Below are positions 43,010-56,860 of a stretch of 64,000 nucleotides of DNA, piece by piece. The DNA is taken from NCBI GenBank assembly GCA_032164245.1, contig JAVMKO010000002.1:175528920-175592919 (forward strand), given 5' to 3'. This DNA is from Sternotherus odoratus. Lineage: Eukaryota; Chordata; Testudines; Kinosternidae. The position numbers and the translations under genes were made by a program. Each line of letters opens with the position of its first letter. Positions within the stretch are counted from its first letter, which is position 1. The notes under the pieces were generated by a model. The model made no database searches. It saw only the letters and a program-made list of their open reading frames with translations, and was not told the origin of the DNA.

Positions 43010-43868
43010 AGTCTAAACAAGAGGAAGTTTATTTAACCATCGCTTTACATGAGTAACTCGCCCCGGCAGCGCTTCCGGCTGGTCGTCTGGGGAATCAGCT
43101 TTTCCAGCCTCTGGAGCGCCCTCTGCCGGGCTGTGTCCCGCATCTGCTGTGGCCCCTTTAGGGGTAGTGCAGCCAGTAAACAAGCCGTCCTTCGGGGAAG
43201 GTTGTCTCTGGCCTGGGCTCCCAAGCACAGGCAGCCCGTAAACAGTCTCTATGAGCAGGCTGGTTCTAGCCTGGGCTTCCGAGCACAGGCAGCCAGTAAA
43301 TAAACAGTCTTTAGGCAAGCTGGCTCTGGCCTGGGCTTCTGAGCACAGGCAGCCAGTAAATAAACAGTCTTTAGGCAAAGCTGGCTCTGGCCTGGGCTTC
43401 TGAGCACAGGCAGCCAGTAAATAAACAGTCTTTAGGTGCTGGCTATAGCCTGGGCGTGGCTCAGGCAGCCAGCAAACACAGACAGTCTTTTAGGAAGGCA
43501 GGGGCCTAAGCCTCTGCAGTAAACAGTCTTTAGGCAAACTGGTTCAGAGCCCCGGTACCTCGGTTACCCAGTCTGCTTCCGGCTCCTCGGGGTACACTGC
43601 AGCAGGTACTCCAGGCCAGTCATCCTCTGCAACGGGGTCGGGTGCACCACTCAGGTAGGAGTCCCCTCTGGTCGGCAGCCAGTCGGGCGGGGCCTCCTTC
43701 TCTTTCCCTAGTCCTCCCCCTTCTGGGCTGCGGGGCCGGCCTTTTACACTTCCTGTCCTGCCCCTGTACTTCCGGTGAGGGGGGCGGGGTGGTCTTGGCT
43801 CCACCCTCCAAGGTGTGTCTCCAGCTCCCTCGCCCTCCCAATCGGAGGGGGACCACTCGGGCCCACTA
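43010..43868 (-). repeat. GC-rich LTR-like block with 60-bp tandem units
   Basis: On the minus strand the block starts TGTAGTGGGCCCGAGTGGTC and runs to GTTAAATAAACTTCCTC and GTTTAGACTGTC. It looks like a turtle LTR-type interspersed repeat, but its 3' terminus and target duplication were not identified. At 43190-43500 five to six copies of a 60-bp unit (GGCCTGGGCTTCTGAGCACA, GGCAGCCAGTAAATAAACAG, TCTTTAGGC) lie in tandem. Three copies contain AATAAA on the plus strand. The open frame across it repeats a 20-residue motif and is not a supported gene. Confidence 0.5.
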
Positions 43869-45998
<2,130 letters not shown>

Positions 45999-46918
45999 AA
46001 ACTTGATGACTAGACAACAAAATGGCATATGAAATTTAATGTTGATAAATGCAAAGTTATGCACATTAGAAAGCATAATCCCAACTATACATATAAAATG
46101 ATGGGGTCCAAATTAGTTTACAACTCTAGAAGGAGATCTTGGAATTACTGTGGATAGTTCCCTGAAAACATCCACTCAATGTGCAGCAGCAGTCAAAAAA
46201 CCGAACAGAATGCTGGGAATAATTAAGAAAGGGATAGATAATATGACAGAAAATATCATGTTGCCTTTCTATAAATCCATGGTATGCCCACATCTTGAAT
46301 ACTGTGTGCAGATGTGGTCGCCCCATCTCAAAAAAGATATATTGGAAAAGGTTCAGAAAAGGGCAACAAAAATGATTAGGGGTATGGAATGGCTTCTGTA
46401 TGAGGAAAGATTAATAAAACTGGGGCTTTTCAGCTTGAAAAAGAGACAGTAAGGGAAAATATGATAGAGGTCTATAAAATCATGATCGGTGTAGAGAAAG
46501 TAGATAAGAAAGTATTGTTTACTACTTCTCATAACACAAGAACTAGGGTTCATCAAATTAAATTAATTGGCAGCAGGTTTAAAACAAATAAAAGGCAGTA
46601 TTTCTTCATACAGCAAACCTGTGGAACGCCTTGCCGGAGGATGTTGTGAAGGTCAAGACCATAACAGGGTTAAAAAAAGAACTAGATAAATTCATAGAGG
46701 ATAGGTCCATCAATGGTTATTAGCCAAGATGAGCAGTAATGGGGTCCCTAGCCTCTGTTTGCCAGAATCCGGGAATGAGCGACAGGGGATGGATCACTTG
46801 ATGGCTGCCTGTTCTGTTCATTCCTCCTGGGACACATGGCACTGGCCACTGTTGGAAGATGGGATATGGGCTAAATGGACCTTTGGTCTGACCAAGTAGG
46901 GACATTTTTATATTCTAA
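45999..46918 (+). mobile_element. CR1 LINE, 5'-truncated, frame-damaged
   Basis: The copy spans the last third of the CR1 reverse transcriptase ORF and the 3' UTR. Readable stretches include STQCAAAVKKPNRMLGIIKK and the [17 protein letters not shown] region (about 46160-46340). Frameshifts and small deletions break the frame near 46120, 46450 and 46610. The 3' end reads GGACCTTTGGTCTGACCAAG and then decays. It is older than the copy at 55640. Confidence 0.9.
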
Positions 46919-48060
46919 TACCATGCAATAAAAAACCATATTGGCCATATTGTTGCTATGTGTGACAAATAGTGAACCACAGAAAGCATGAGCAGGAAGT
47001 GATACCAGCTGTAATTTACAGTGAACAATCTGAGGAGGATCTGTCTTTTCCTGAAAGGCTTTTAAAAGCTATCTTGCCTCCTCCTCTGAAGTTTTTTTAA
47101 AGGAAGATCTTAATTTCTAACCAAAATTAGGAATCCCTATATGTTACCACAGTTAGAGGATACAATAAGCAAACCTTTCAAATTGGAGTGCAAAAAACAA
47201 ACAGATTTTATAACAGCTGCTAAGGTCATGTATATAAACCTGCTCCCAGTCTGAACATCAGGGAAAAGAAATACCAAATGATCGTTTATAGCAAATATCT
47301 AGGATGGGGTGAAAAAAGCCCAGGTAAATAGCTGTCTTTTTTTATGCTCTTCTTGTCCAGAATTATTCCATAAAAAACCAGAATCCATATTTTAAAAATT
47401 TCAGGCTCAATTCAAAATTATTCATCTTCTTTCTCCATGGGAACAAACATGTTGCTATGGAGATGGACTGTAGCAAAGACAAAATATAGATACAGATAGA
47501 TTCCCTGGAGGAGCTTAATTCATTACATAAGTTAAATACTTGAATATAGGCCCTGTCCAGACATGTCTTGTTTTGGAGAACTGCTTCAAAAATACAATAA
47601 AGTATACACAATCTTCCACTATTAGTGGGAACTGCTTTACGAACAAGATTAAGCACCCTTTAAAAATAGTTTATCTCTTTTTAGATAAAATGGCAGTACA
47701 GCAATCTTTTTATGGCTATATCAAGCTTTATTACAATATAAGGGGTAATAAATACCAAATGAACAACCCCCCACTCCAAAGATAATGTTTGCAGAAAAAA
47801 GCAGAGATTGGAGCTTTATTAATGTAAAGGGGAATGTATAGCCATCTAGTACATCGCTGCTATCACTATACTTTGCAAAAAGACTATTTGGAACAGGGAG
47901 AGCAGAGAATCCTGCTCCAAAAGGCCCCTACCGCTTGATCTAAGCAAGAATCTCCATTAGTTGTTCAGATTATAGGATTAAAGCTAGGTTTGGCAGAATT
48001 CAATTTTGTATTTTTTTAAATAATTTTGATGGACAATATCAGTGTTTATTTTTAAAGCAT
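46919..48060. other. Intergenic, nothing recognised
   Basis: AT-rich sequence with no recognisable gene, tandem repeat or transposon terminus. Confidence 0.45.
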
Positions 48061-48068
48061 GTGATGGG

Positions 48069-48841
48069 CTGAGTTCCCTCTAAGCTGCAGGGCCAGGCGG
48101 CTGCACAGTAGGCTATCATGTGCCACACACTTCAGATGTCCCTCCAACGACTGCTGCGTTGCTCCTACCCTCTGCTTTCAAGCCCCTGGCCAGCTGCTCC
48201 TGGGAGCCCCCTGCTTGCTGTGCAGAGTATCACTGATATCAGGGTGTCCCCCTCCTCCCGCCTATGTACTGCATCTCCACAAAGCGGGGGATGGGACATG
48301 ACAGGGTGTAGGACAGGGCTCAGGATGGAGGGAGCTTTCTGGCAGCTATTGAAGGCTACAAACTGCTGAATGCCGATCTTCTTAAAAGGGCAGAGTACTT
48401 AAAGGGGAAGCACGTCTCTCTTTGTTTCGTGCTCTTGCTCTCACACATGCACACACTGTGTGTCTCTCTATCACACACGCACTGTGTAGGTCTCTCTCTC
48501 TCACACACACACACAGTCTTTCACACTTACTTCCCAACACATACTTGTATTATTGTTGTTACTTGACACTTCTTTCAAAGTGTGTTGTTTTATTCTTTTA
48601 ACTTTTTATTTTCTTCATAATTTTTATTTCTCTGATGCTTAAATTTAATTCTTTGAGTAGTGAGTTTTAAAATGCCTAACCTGTCCTGGCTGGAGTAATT
48701 ATCCCTACGGTAACTTTTAAAAAATATATATTATATCTAGGTTTTTTGTTACAGATGGCGCACATCTGCACATAACCTCAATATGGTGCACATTACAAAA
48801 TTCATTCTGCACATGGATGGAAAAAATTAGAGGGAACCCTG
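48069..48841. mobile_element. hAT-type element with 7/8 target duplication
   Basis: The left end CTGAGTTCCCTCTAAGCTGC and the right end, read inward, CAGGGTTCCCTCTAATTTTT are inverted repeats. The flanks are GTGATGGG (48061-48068) and GTGATGGA (48842-48849). The interior has a GC-rich left part, a CT/CA-rich microsatellite zone (48416-48530) and an AT-rich right part. No transposase frame is present. Confidence 0.75.
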
Positions 48842-49585
48842 GTGATGGAGTATACCTGCCCTGTACTAGGCCAGAAGGGATTAACTCCATACTATGGGCT
48901 AAGGAGACCATGCCCCCTCTCTTCTGCTGGGCATATTCCAACTGGACCCACAGTATAAGAAGGATCATCTCCGCTCAGGCTGGCCAGACTGAGGAGGAAA
49001 GAGGATGTGCATTGCAGGCTCTGATCCGGGAGCTGTCAGAGCCCCAGACCAAAAAGCCAGGTGTGCCAAGACCCAGGTGAATACCTTGCTGTCTGCAGAA
49101 ACCCAAGCATGGAAGGAGTCATCAGGAACCTTTCCTTTCGCCTACCCCGGAGAGCCAGAGAGCCTGCAGACTATGGAGCAGAAAGACAGAGTAGGAAGTA
49201 ACCCAGGGGAACCAGATATTGATCTGGTTGTGGTACTGGAAAACAGATGCAGCGTGTTTCAGATGGATCCCTGTTGCTGACTCTCTACCAAGTATTCTTG
49301 CCACTGACAGGGCCATGGGCTGGGACCCGGTGGAGTAAGAAGGGCCTGGGGCCCCCTACCCCAGCCAGCAACCCACTCCTGGGTGGTGACTCCTCCCCTT
49401 AGGTCGGTAGACCACACCACCTTGCGCAGGAGGACGGCCCTACTGACTCCGGCCGCTGGGCCATGCCGCCCTGTGGACTCTGGCAGTAGGTCATACTGCC
49501 TGAGAAGAAGGGTGGTTATTTGGACTTGGCAGCAGGGTCATAACATCCCCACAGGGTGACAGGGTATAACTACTCCCCGACAAAG
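48842..49585 (+). repeat. LTR-like interspersed repeat
   Basis: GC-moderate sequence with a TATA-like CAGTATAAGAAGGATC at about 48950, then GCTCAGGCTGGCCAGACTGA and GGGACCCGGTGGAGTAAGAA phrases. I associate these with a turtle LTR or retroelement leader. It abuts the hAT element whose target duplication lies at its left edge, so that element inserted at or in this repeat. No protein domain recognised in either frame. Confidence 0.35.
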
Positions 49586-49774
49586 CATTTTTCCAATTTT
49601 TATCGATTTATAATCATTAATACACTTTGTGAAGATTACATATAAAAATGTACAAAGTAAATAGCCTTAAATCCATCTCTAATAAGTTCTCATGCAGCAT
49701 TTTTCTTACTTTGTCTATCTGTACATTTTGATTATTATTGGTGGATATATTTTTTTGTCGGTTTGTGTGTTCAT

Positions 49775-50018
49775 GGAAGCTAGGTCCATCAATTGCTATT
49801 AGCCAAAATGGTCAGAGAGACAACTCCATGTTCTGGGTGTCCCTAAACTTCTAACTACCAGAAGCTGAAACTGGATGCCAGGAGATGGATTACTGGAAAT
49901 TGTCCTGTTCTGTTCATTCCCACTGAAGCAGATAGCACTTTCTCCTGTCAGAGATAAGATACTGGGTTAGATGGACAGTTGGTCTGACCCAGTGGGGCCA
50001 TTCTTATGTTCTCTCTTT
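49775..50018 (+). mobile_element. CR1 LINE 3' UTR fragment
   Basis: It opens AGGTCCATCAATTGCTATTA and closes GGTTAGATGGACAGTTGGTC, TGACCCAGTGGGGCCATTCT and TATGTTC. This is the CR1 3' UTR and tail present in the copies at 45999 and 55640. It is strongly 5' truncated. Confidence 0.88.
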
Positions 50019-50318
50019 CTCTGTAAACACCATGTCATCTTTTTATCCCCAGTATCACTCATAACACCCTTTCCAAAACTTTTTGCTTTATTATTTTCCC
50101 CTTATTGTGCTTCCTCTTGTTTTCCTCCACAGTTGCTACATTTTAATTCTGCCCCTTCCACACAACTGTCAAAGGAATGCTCTCCTCCACCTTTACTCCT
50201 TCTCATTTCCCCTTTACAATTATTTGCCACACATTGAAACCTTTGGCATCTCAGAAAAGGAAGGATATATGGCTTAATCCAGAAAATCTGGTACCCTATT
50301 GTCTAACCTTTTTATATG
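50019..50318. other. Intergenic spacer between two CR1 copies
   Basis: Pyrimidine-rich sequence. The short open frames show no domain. Nothing else recognised. Confidence 0.4.
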
Positions 50319-51050
50319 TAAGAACATAAGAACATAAGAAAGGCCGTACTGGGTCAGACCAATGGTCCATCTAGTCCAGTATCCTGTCTACCAACAGTGG
50401 CCAATGCCAGGTGCCCCGGAGTGAGTGAACCTAACAGGTAATGATCAAGTGATCTCTCTCCTGCCATCCATCACCCCACTCTGACAAACAGAGGAGAGGG
50501 ACACCATTCCTTACCCATCCTGGATAATAGCCATTAATGGACTTAACCTCCATGAATTTATCCAGTTCTCTTTTAAACCCTGTGATAGTCCTAGGCTTCA
50601 CAGCCTCCTAAGGCAAGGAGTTCCACAGGTTGACTGTGCGCTGTGTGAAGAAGAACTTCCTTTTATTTGTTTTAAACCTGCTGCCCACTAATTTCATTGG
50701 GTGGCCCCTAGTTCTTATATTATGGGAACAAGTAAATAACTTTTCCTTATTCACTTTCTCCACACCACTCATAATTTTATATACCTCTATCATATCCCCC
50801 CTTAGTCTCCTCTTTTCCAAACTGAAAAGTCCTAGCTTCGTTAATCTGTCCTCATATGGGACCCATTCCAAAACCCTAATCATTTTAGTTTCCCTTCTCT
50901 GAACCTTTTCTAATGCCAGTATATCCTTTTTGAGATGAGGAGACCACCTTTTATACACAGTATTCAAGATGTGGGTGCACCATGGATTTGTATAAGGGCA
51001 ATAAGATATTCTCTGTCTTATTCTCTATCCTTTTTTAAATAATTCCCACA
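50319..51050 (-). mobile_element. CR1 LINE, 5'-truncated
   Basis: Read on the minus strand, it ends in three TTCTTATG units (50319-50340), preceded by GGTCTGACCCAGTACGGCC. Before that is an ORF2 C-terminal piece with [38 protein letters not shown] and [14 protein letters not shown] (50608-50967), open over about 119 codons. Upstream of this it differs from the copy at 55640, suggesting another subfamily. Orientation is opposite to the other three CR1 copies. Confidence 0.92.
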
Positions 51051-51768
51051 ATTAAACATGTGACTAGGACAGCTGTTGAGGGTTTGCTTCACCTCCTCTC
51101 CTGCTGATTAATCACTTAGCATAAATCAACTTATCATTACCTATACCTTCCTTTATTGCATCTTCAATCATTTCAATCAGTATAGCATAATCTACCCCTC
51201 TGGTTTCCATCAGAAATTTGAGCAGCTGACAGCTTATTTTCAGTTTTCCTAGACCCTTAACCATGTTCTTTGTTTTTACATTCCACTAACAAATGACCAC
51301 CTGTAATTTCTTAACTCTTATGATATCACCATCACATTTTGAATCCACTCTGCTCCTTTCAGGGGGTCAATATATCTTATCTTCACGTCTCTTAGAAGTA
51401 ATTTCACAATTATGAAGTTTTCCCCACTGCTCACTCCTTGCTGCTCCTTCTTCTGGATCAGACACATCCACCTTTTTCTTTTTTCTAACCTTCAACCAAC
51501 TTTTCTTCCTGCCATCCCCTTCTCCATTTTCTAAACTAGCTTCAGTATCATTCATTAAATCTTCCCTCTCTGTTTCTTCTCCTTTCTAGTCCTATGGAAC
51601 AGCGCAGTCTTCAGACCAGACACCTTTTGCCCCAGGGCCTCCCCCACTCCACAGCTAGGTCTGCCTTTCCTGAACCAGACATCACTCTGGTTCTCCCAGC
51701 TACTACCTAGACCTCAGCAGCCCAGTCATCAAGAAACCCAAGCCTCATTCTCCCTGTCTATACTTAAC
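51051..51768. other. Intergenic, nothing recognised
   Basis: Pyrimidine-rich sequence upstream of a candidate LTR. A minus-strand frame at 51367-51555 is rich in Lys and Glu but has no recognisable domain. Confidence 0.4.
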
Positions 51769-52880
51769 TGTCAAGTTCCCCTTTGAGCAGATATTCCTGT
51801 GATGCTTTCTGACCAGGTTACCAGCTTTGTGATGCAGACAGACCACTTCAGATCAGAGCAAGAGGGCAATTCACTTGCTTGCGTATGAATATCAAAGAAG
51901 GGTTGAGTGTGTCAATATGTATTCAGGCCAATTCACTTCTGCTGATAGAAATCAAGAGAGATGTTGACTGGATTGTTTTCATCTGTCTGTATCCTGTACT
52001 TAATTAGCCTTAGATTGAAATGTGTGTTATTGTTTAAATGTGAATTTCCTTGATATGTAAAGTTGCATGAAAACTAATGAAGAATTGTTTCTGTTTATTA
52101 CATTGTGATTAAATTATGGTTATCCACTGGAGACTGGAGTCTTTGGAATTTAAATGGATGCTGACCCCTAAGTGTGGGTCCTTGTGTGTTCAGCAATGGG
52201 GAATCTATGGACATATGCTCTGATGGAAATGCTTGACAGACAGCTTTCAGCTATAAGAAGGAATCTTGGGAGTGATTCTGAATCTCTGATCTATTTGGAC
52301 GCTGTCAGGGGGCAATCCAGATACAAGAGTGGGCTCCCCAAAGCTATTTTGGGCAACCCCAAGAGACCTATTGGAAACTACTAGATGCCACTTTCACTGT
52401 TATCATTTGGACTTACAAACGCTGCCTCATCTGTTATGTATTTTACCTGTTTTAACCTTTCAATAACTCATTTTTTTTCTTAGCTAATAAATCTTTAGTT
52501 AGTGTACTAAAGAATTGGCTACCAGAGTTGTTTTTGGTGTGACATCCAGTGCATTCATTGACCTGGGGTAAGTGACTGGCCCTTTGGGGCTGGGAGTAAC
52601 CTAATGTGAGGTGATTTTTGGTTTTAATAACCTTTCATCACAGACGTCCAGCTTGTCTAAGGGGCAAGATGTGCTGGAGAGCTTAAGGGGACTGAGTGTC
52701 TCCATGGTGAGACTCATATAGTAATCCAGAGCGCACATTTGTTACTGGCTTGGTGGAATCTATTTATAGAATTATAAAACTCCAGTCTGAGGTGTCTGCC
52801 CTGTTTTCTGGCAGGTTGACCTAAGATTGATATGTGACTCACATCTGAGAGTGCCAAACACTGGCACACCTCCATTTGGA
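51769..52880 (+). repeat. Candidate solo LTR
   Basis: The stretch starts near TGTCAAGTTCCCC. It contains TTAGCTAATAAATCTTTAGT (AATAAA at 52485), followed by GAATTGGCTACCAGAGTTG and TTGACCTGGGGTAAGTGACT. From memory that order matches the polyadenylation and R-U5 part of a turtle endogenous-retrovirus LTR. The right end is not fixed and no target duplication was matched. No viral genes are adjacent, so if correct it is a solo LTR. Confidence 0.4.
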
Positions 52881-52936
52881 ATATGCTGCTGAGCGGCAGG
52901 GCTCTGTTAGTTCATTATTGTTCCTCCGCTCCCTTA

Positions 52937-53147
52937 GCCCAGGTCTACACTATAAACTTATGTCGCTATAACTATGTTGCCGAGGACAGCAACTCCTGGT
53001 GTAGACAGCGCTATGACGACAGGAGGGCTTCTCTTAGGGGGGCTGGGGTGGAATACCTACACTGATGGGAGAAGCTGTCCCTTTGGCATAGGTAGAGTCT
53101 TCACTGCACTGAGCCACTGTAATGCTGTACATGTAGACAAGTCTTTG
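52937..53147. mobile_element. MITE, TCTACACT termini
   Basis: The left end TTAGCCCAGGTCTACACTAT and the right end, read inward, CAAAGACTTGTCTACATGTA are imperfect inverted repeats. The interior has GTCGCTATAACTATGTTGCC and ACACTGATGGGAGAAGCTGT phrases, typical of the same group as 35289 and 40977. No target duplication found. Confidence 0.6.
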
Positions 53148-54707
53148 TGAATCCCATCACATGCTACATATGTTTTGCTAATCTCTACTAATAGCATTAG
53201 TGTGCGGGAAAATCTGATTCCTTGTAGAAGTTATTTTGTCTGAAAGGTTTTTTTCCCCTCTCTTGAAAATTGTATTTATGTCACCAGACAGACCACAAAA
53301 TCAAAGGTCAAAAAATAACTCAGTACATTTAACCTCTGAAAACTGGTAGCAGACACAACCCAATAAAAATTCTATCAAGCAGAAAGTCCACTCAGCAGAT
53401 ACGGAGCAAGGCAAGAGAAGATACTAGAGTTCATCAGGCATAAACAATACATTAAACATAATTAAGTCATCAGACAGGTTGAGTTAGTATATTCAGAATG
53501 AAATCATATTTGTATTAGACAGAGACAGTCAGGCCAGATGCTCACTTCTTAATTCCACACAAACAATGCCACACTGACAAATACTTTAGAATGGGCACTT
53601 CAGTTCTGTGTGTCCACATCATAATTTTTTAGTCACACTAAACCCTAGCAAATAAAATCATATTTTATTTGGGGATTTCCATTTTACATCAAATTCCCCA
53701 TTCCTTATATCAGACAGACCTTAAGCACCATTTGTCTAATTTGAAAGCAGAGATGAGAACAAATAAAGGAACCATTCAAAAGAGAAAGTAAATGCTAGGC
53801 CATAGTGACAGTTTTACAGAACTTGCCTTCCCCAGCATAGACATGACGAATGAGCTCCAGTTTCAGCAAATCCTCTTTTTAATAATGGGAGAGAACTCAG
53901 TGAAATATTTCCCTCAGTCAGAGAACATTGAAAGTCAATGGGCAGGTCTTGGTCTCCACTCTGGCCTTTGTTTACCCTCGACTACCAGCATATAGGACTT
54001 GTAAAGGGATTACATAATAGAACCTGGAGGAATTTTCCTGGTGTTGGAGCAGTGCTGGGATAGTGAATATCCTCCTATGCTACCTCTCTCAGTTCCAGTG
54101 TAGAGACTGGGCACACCAAGCCTCCCACCTATTCTGTGCTGCACAGCAGCCTTGTGGCACTTACCTCATGACTGCTTAAGTCAGAGTAGCCCCTAAGAGT
54201 GGGGGTGATTTTGCCACTCCAGCTTCAAGCCACTTTTCCCTCCCCATACCCACCTTTCCCCTCTTGTACTTTGGCTTCTCTATTCCACTTCCTAAAAGGT
54301 TCAGCAAAATATCTTACCCAGTATATAGGAAACCCAAGAGGAGTTAATAGGAATGTCAGATATGAAAAGATTGCTTTACACTCAGAGGCAGGAGAAGGAT
54401 CTTTAATATTTAAATTTAAAAAATACATCGTGGGCTATCAAAAATGGAAGGTCCGATGTTATTCAGGGTATGTGTGCTATAAATACAAAACCACAAAAGG
54501 TCTAACTACAGAAAATAGAATACGACAAAGTATACAGTACTGTAATTTGCATGAAATCTACCTGATAATGGAAGTGATTGTAAAGGATACAGTCATATCT
54601 AGAAGGATAGAAGTACTAAACTAATGTAAATGTCTGACAGAATGGAAAACAATTACAGAGGAACTTTGAAAAAGGAAGTGACAGCTTGTTTATATATGCT
54701 AATTATT
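53148..54707. other. Intergenic, nothing recognised
   Basis: A mixed AT-rich stretch. The 141-codon plus-strand frame at 54199-54624 has no recognisable domain or biased codon structure and is unlikely to be a gene. Confidence 0.45.
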
Positions 54708-55446
54708 AGAACTGGTTGAGAATTTTCCATCAATATGTTATTGCTACAGAAAATGTGATTCCCCAAAATCAACATTTTCTGAGGGTAAATTTTGTTTTTG
54801 TTAAAATGTCTAAATTTTCTGTTGGGAAAATCCAAATCAACTATTTCATTTTTGGGTTGGGTTGTCTTGAATTGAAACATTTCAGTTTGTCAAAGCATAC
54901 TGAAATATTTTGGTGTGGGTCAGTTTGACATTAATCTGTGTCCACCTGAGTTGCTGTGATGCTTCATAAGAGTTGTAGTCCAGTAACTCATGCCTCTATT
55001 CTTCCCCATGAAGCGAAGGCCCCATGACCTACCATGGAGTCTCCTCTAGTTGAACTGCCATTAGGCATGATGGAAGTGCTGTGAGAGTGGTGCATCATGG
55101 GAGATGTAGTAGTCTGGACAATTAGCCTGTCCTACAGAGGAGAATGGGGGCTGGAGGAACCCAAACTACAGTTCCCATGAGACACTATAGGAGGTCAGGG
55201 AAATCACATATTAATGTCAAACTCACCTATATGAACAGGTTGTTAAAACACGTCAAGAATGCTTACAAATTGTTTTGGAAATGCTTTATTTTGACATTTT
55301 CCTAACAAATAAAAAAAAATTGGAACTTTTCATTATAGATATTTTTTTTTGATATTTCAAATTTTTGTTTCATTGGAGGGAAAAAAACAAAATATCAAAA
55401 TATCAGAATTTGCTGTAGGATGAAAATTCTGATTTTCGATCAGGTC
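54708..55446. mobile_element. Large palindromic MITE with AGANCTG termini
   Basis: The left end AGAACTGGTTGAGAATTTTC and the right end, read inward, AGACCTGATCGAAAATCAGA are diverged inverted repeats. The pairing continues inward: CAGTTTGACATTAATCTGTG at about 54921 is answered by CATATTAATGTCAAACTCAC at about 55207. The centre (54960-55200) contains GTTGTAGTCC, CATCATGGGAGATGTAGTAG and ACTACAGTTCCCATGAGAC, an inverted motif also common as a separate vertebrate repeat. Class unknown, probably hAT-like. Confidence 0.6.
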
Positions 55447-55639
55447 TACTGATCGTTAACATGACACTGTAGACCCAATTTTCCTTTAACTGATACCATT
55501 TCAAATCAGGAGTTGGTCCACTGGACTCAAGCGAATTATACTATTGGTACTAATAGTGTAAATGTGTTTTATGCATTTGAAAATGCATTTTAGGCTTTCA
55601 AGTAATTTAGGTACTTTTGAAAATGTTATCTATTGTCAA

Positions 55640-56860
55640 AAGGATTTACAAACCTAGCAAGAGAAGATGTTGTCTGGCAGGTGATGAACAAAGGGTAGGG
55701 ATAAATGGAACTTTTTCAGAATGGAGAGGGGTAACTAGTGGTGTTCCCCAAGGGTCAGTCCTGGGGCCGATCCTATTCAACTTATTTATAAATGATTTGG
55801 AGGAAGGGGTAAACAGTGATGTGGCAAAGTTTGCAGATGATACTAAACTGCTCAAAGTAGTAAGGACCAAAGCAGACTGTGAAGAACTTCAAAAAGATCT
55901 CACTAAACTAAGTGATTGGGCAACAAAATGGCAAATGAAATTTAATGTGGATAAATGTAAAGTAATGCACATTGGAAAAAATAACCCCAACTATACATAC
56001 AATATGATGGGGGCTAATTTAGCTACAACCAATCAGGAAAAAGACCTGGGAGTCATTGTGGATAGTTCTCTGAAGGCATCCACGCAGTGTGCAGCGGCAG
56101 TCAAAAAAGCAAACAGGATGTTAGGAATCATTAAAAAAGGGATAGAGAATAAGTCGGAGAATATCTTATTGCCCTTATACAAATCCATGGTGCGCCCACA
56201 TCTTGAATACTGCGTACAAATGTGGTCTCCTCATCTCAAAAAGGATATACTGGCACTAGAAAAGGTTCAGAGAAGGGCAACTAAAATGATTAGGGGTTTG
56301 GAACGGGTCCCATATGAAGAGAGATTAAGGAGGCTAGGACTTTTTAGCTTGGAAAAGAGGAGACTAAGGGGGGATATGATAGAGGTATATAAAATTATGA
56401 GTGGAGTGGAGGAAATGAATAAGGAAAAGTTATTTACTTGTTCCCAAAATAGAAGAACTAGGGGCCATTCAATGAAATTGGCGTGCAGCAGGTTTAAAAC
56501 AAATAAAAGGAAGTTCTTCTTCACACAGCGCACAGTCAACCTGTGGAACTCCTTACCTGAGGAGGCTGTGAAGGCTAGGACTATAACAGGGTTTAAAAGA
56601 GAGCTGGATAAATTCATGGAGGCTAAGTCCATAAATGGCTATTAGCCGGGATGGGTAATGAATGGTGTCCCTAGCCTCTGTCTGTCAGAGGGGGGTGATG
56701 GATGGCAGGAGAGAGATCGCTCGATCATACCTGTTAGGTTCACTCACTCCGGGGCACCTGGCATTGGCCACTGTCGGTAGACAGGATGCTGGGCTAGATG
56801 GACCTTTGGTCTGACCCAGTATGGCCGTTCTTATGTTCTTATGTTCTTATGTTCTTATGT
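55640..56860 (+). mobile_element. CR1 LINE, 5'-truncated with intact ORF2 tail
   Basis: The best-preserved CR1 copy here. An open frame runs from upstream of 55640 to the stop at 56645. It includes the reverse transcriptase motif GVPQGSVLGPILFNLFI, the FADD catalytic box (family form of YxDD), then the thumb and C-terminal region ending at GFKRELDKFMEAKSINGY. The 3' UTR closes with GATGGACCTTTGGTCTGACC, CAGTATGGCC and four TTCTTATG repeats (56828-56859). The 5' part (endonuclease and N-terminal RT) is missing, so it cannot move by itself. The open frame suggests a fairly young insertion. Confidence 0.95.

Noticed and set aside
43190..43500. Regular 60-bp repeats looking like a CRISPR array
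   Set aside because: Units are directly tandem with no unique spacers, in a vertebrate genome and inside an LTR-like repeat.
54199..54624. A 141-codon open frame
   Set aside because: No domain, no similarity I recognise, no splice or promoter context; within expectation for AT-rich DNA of this length.
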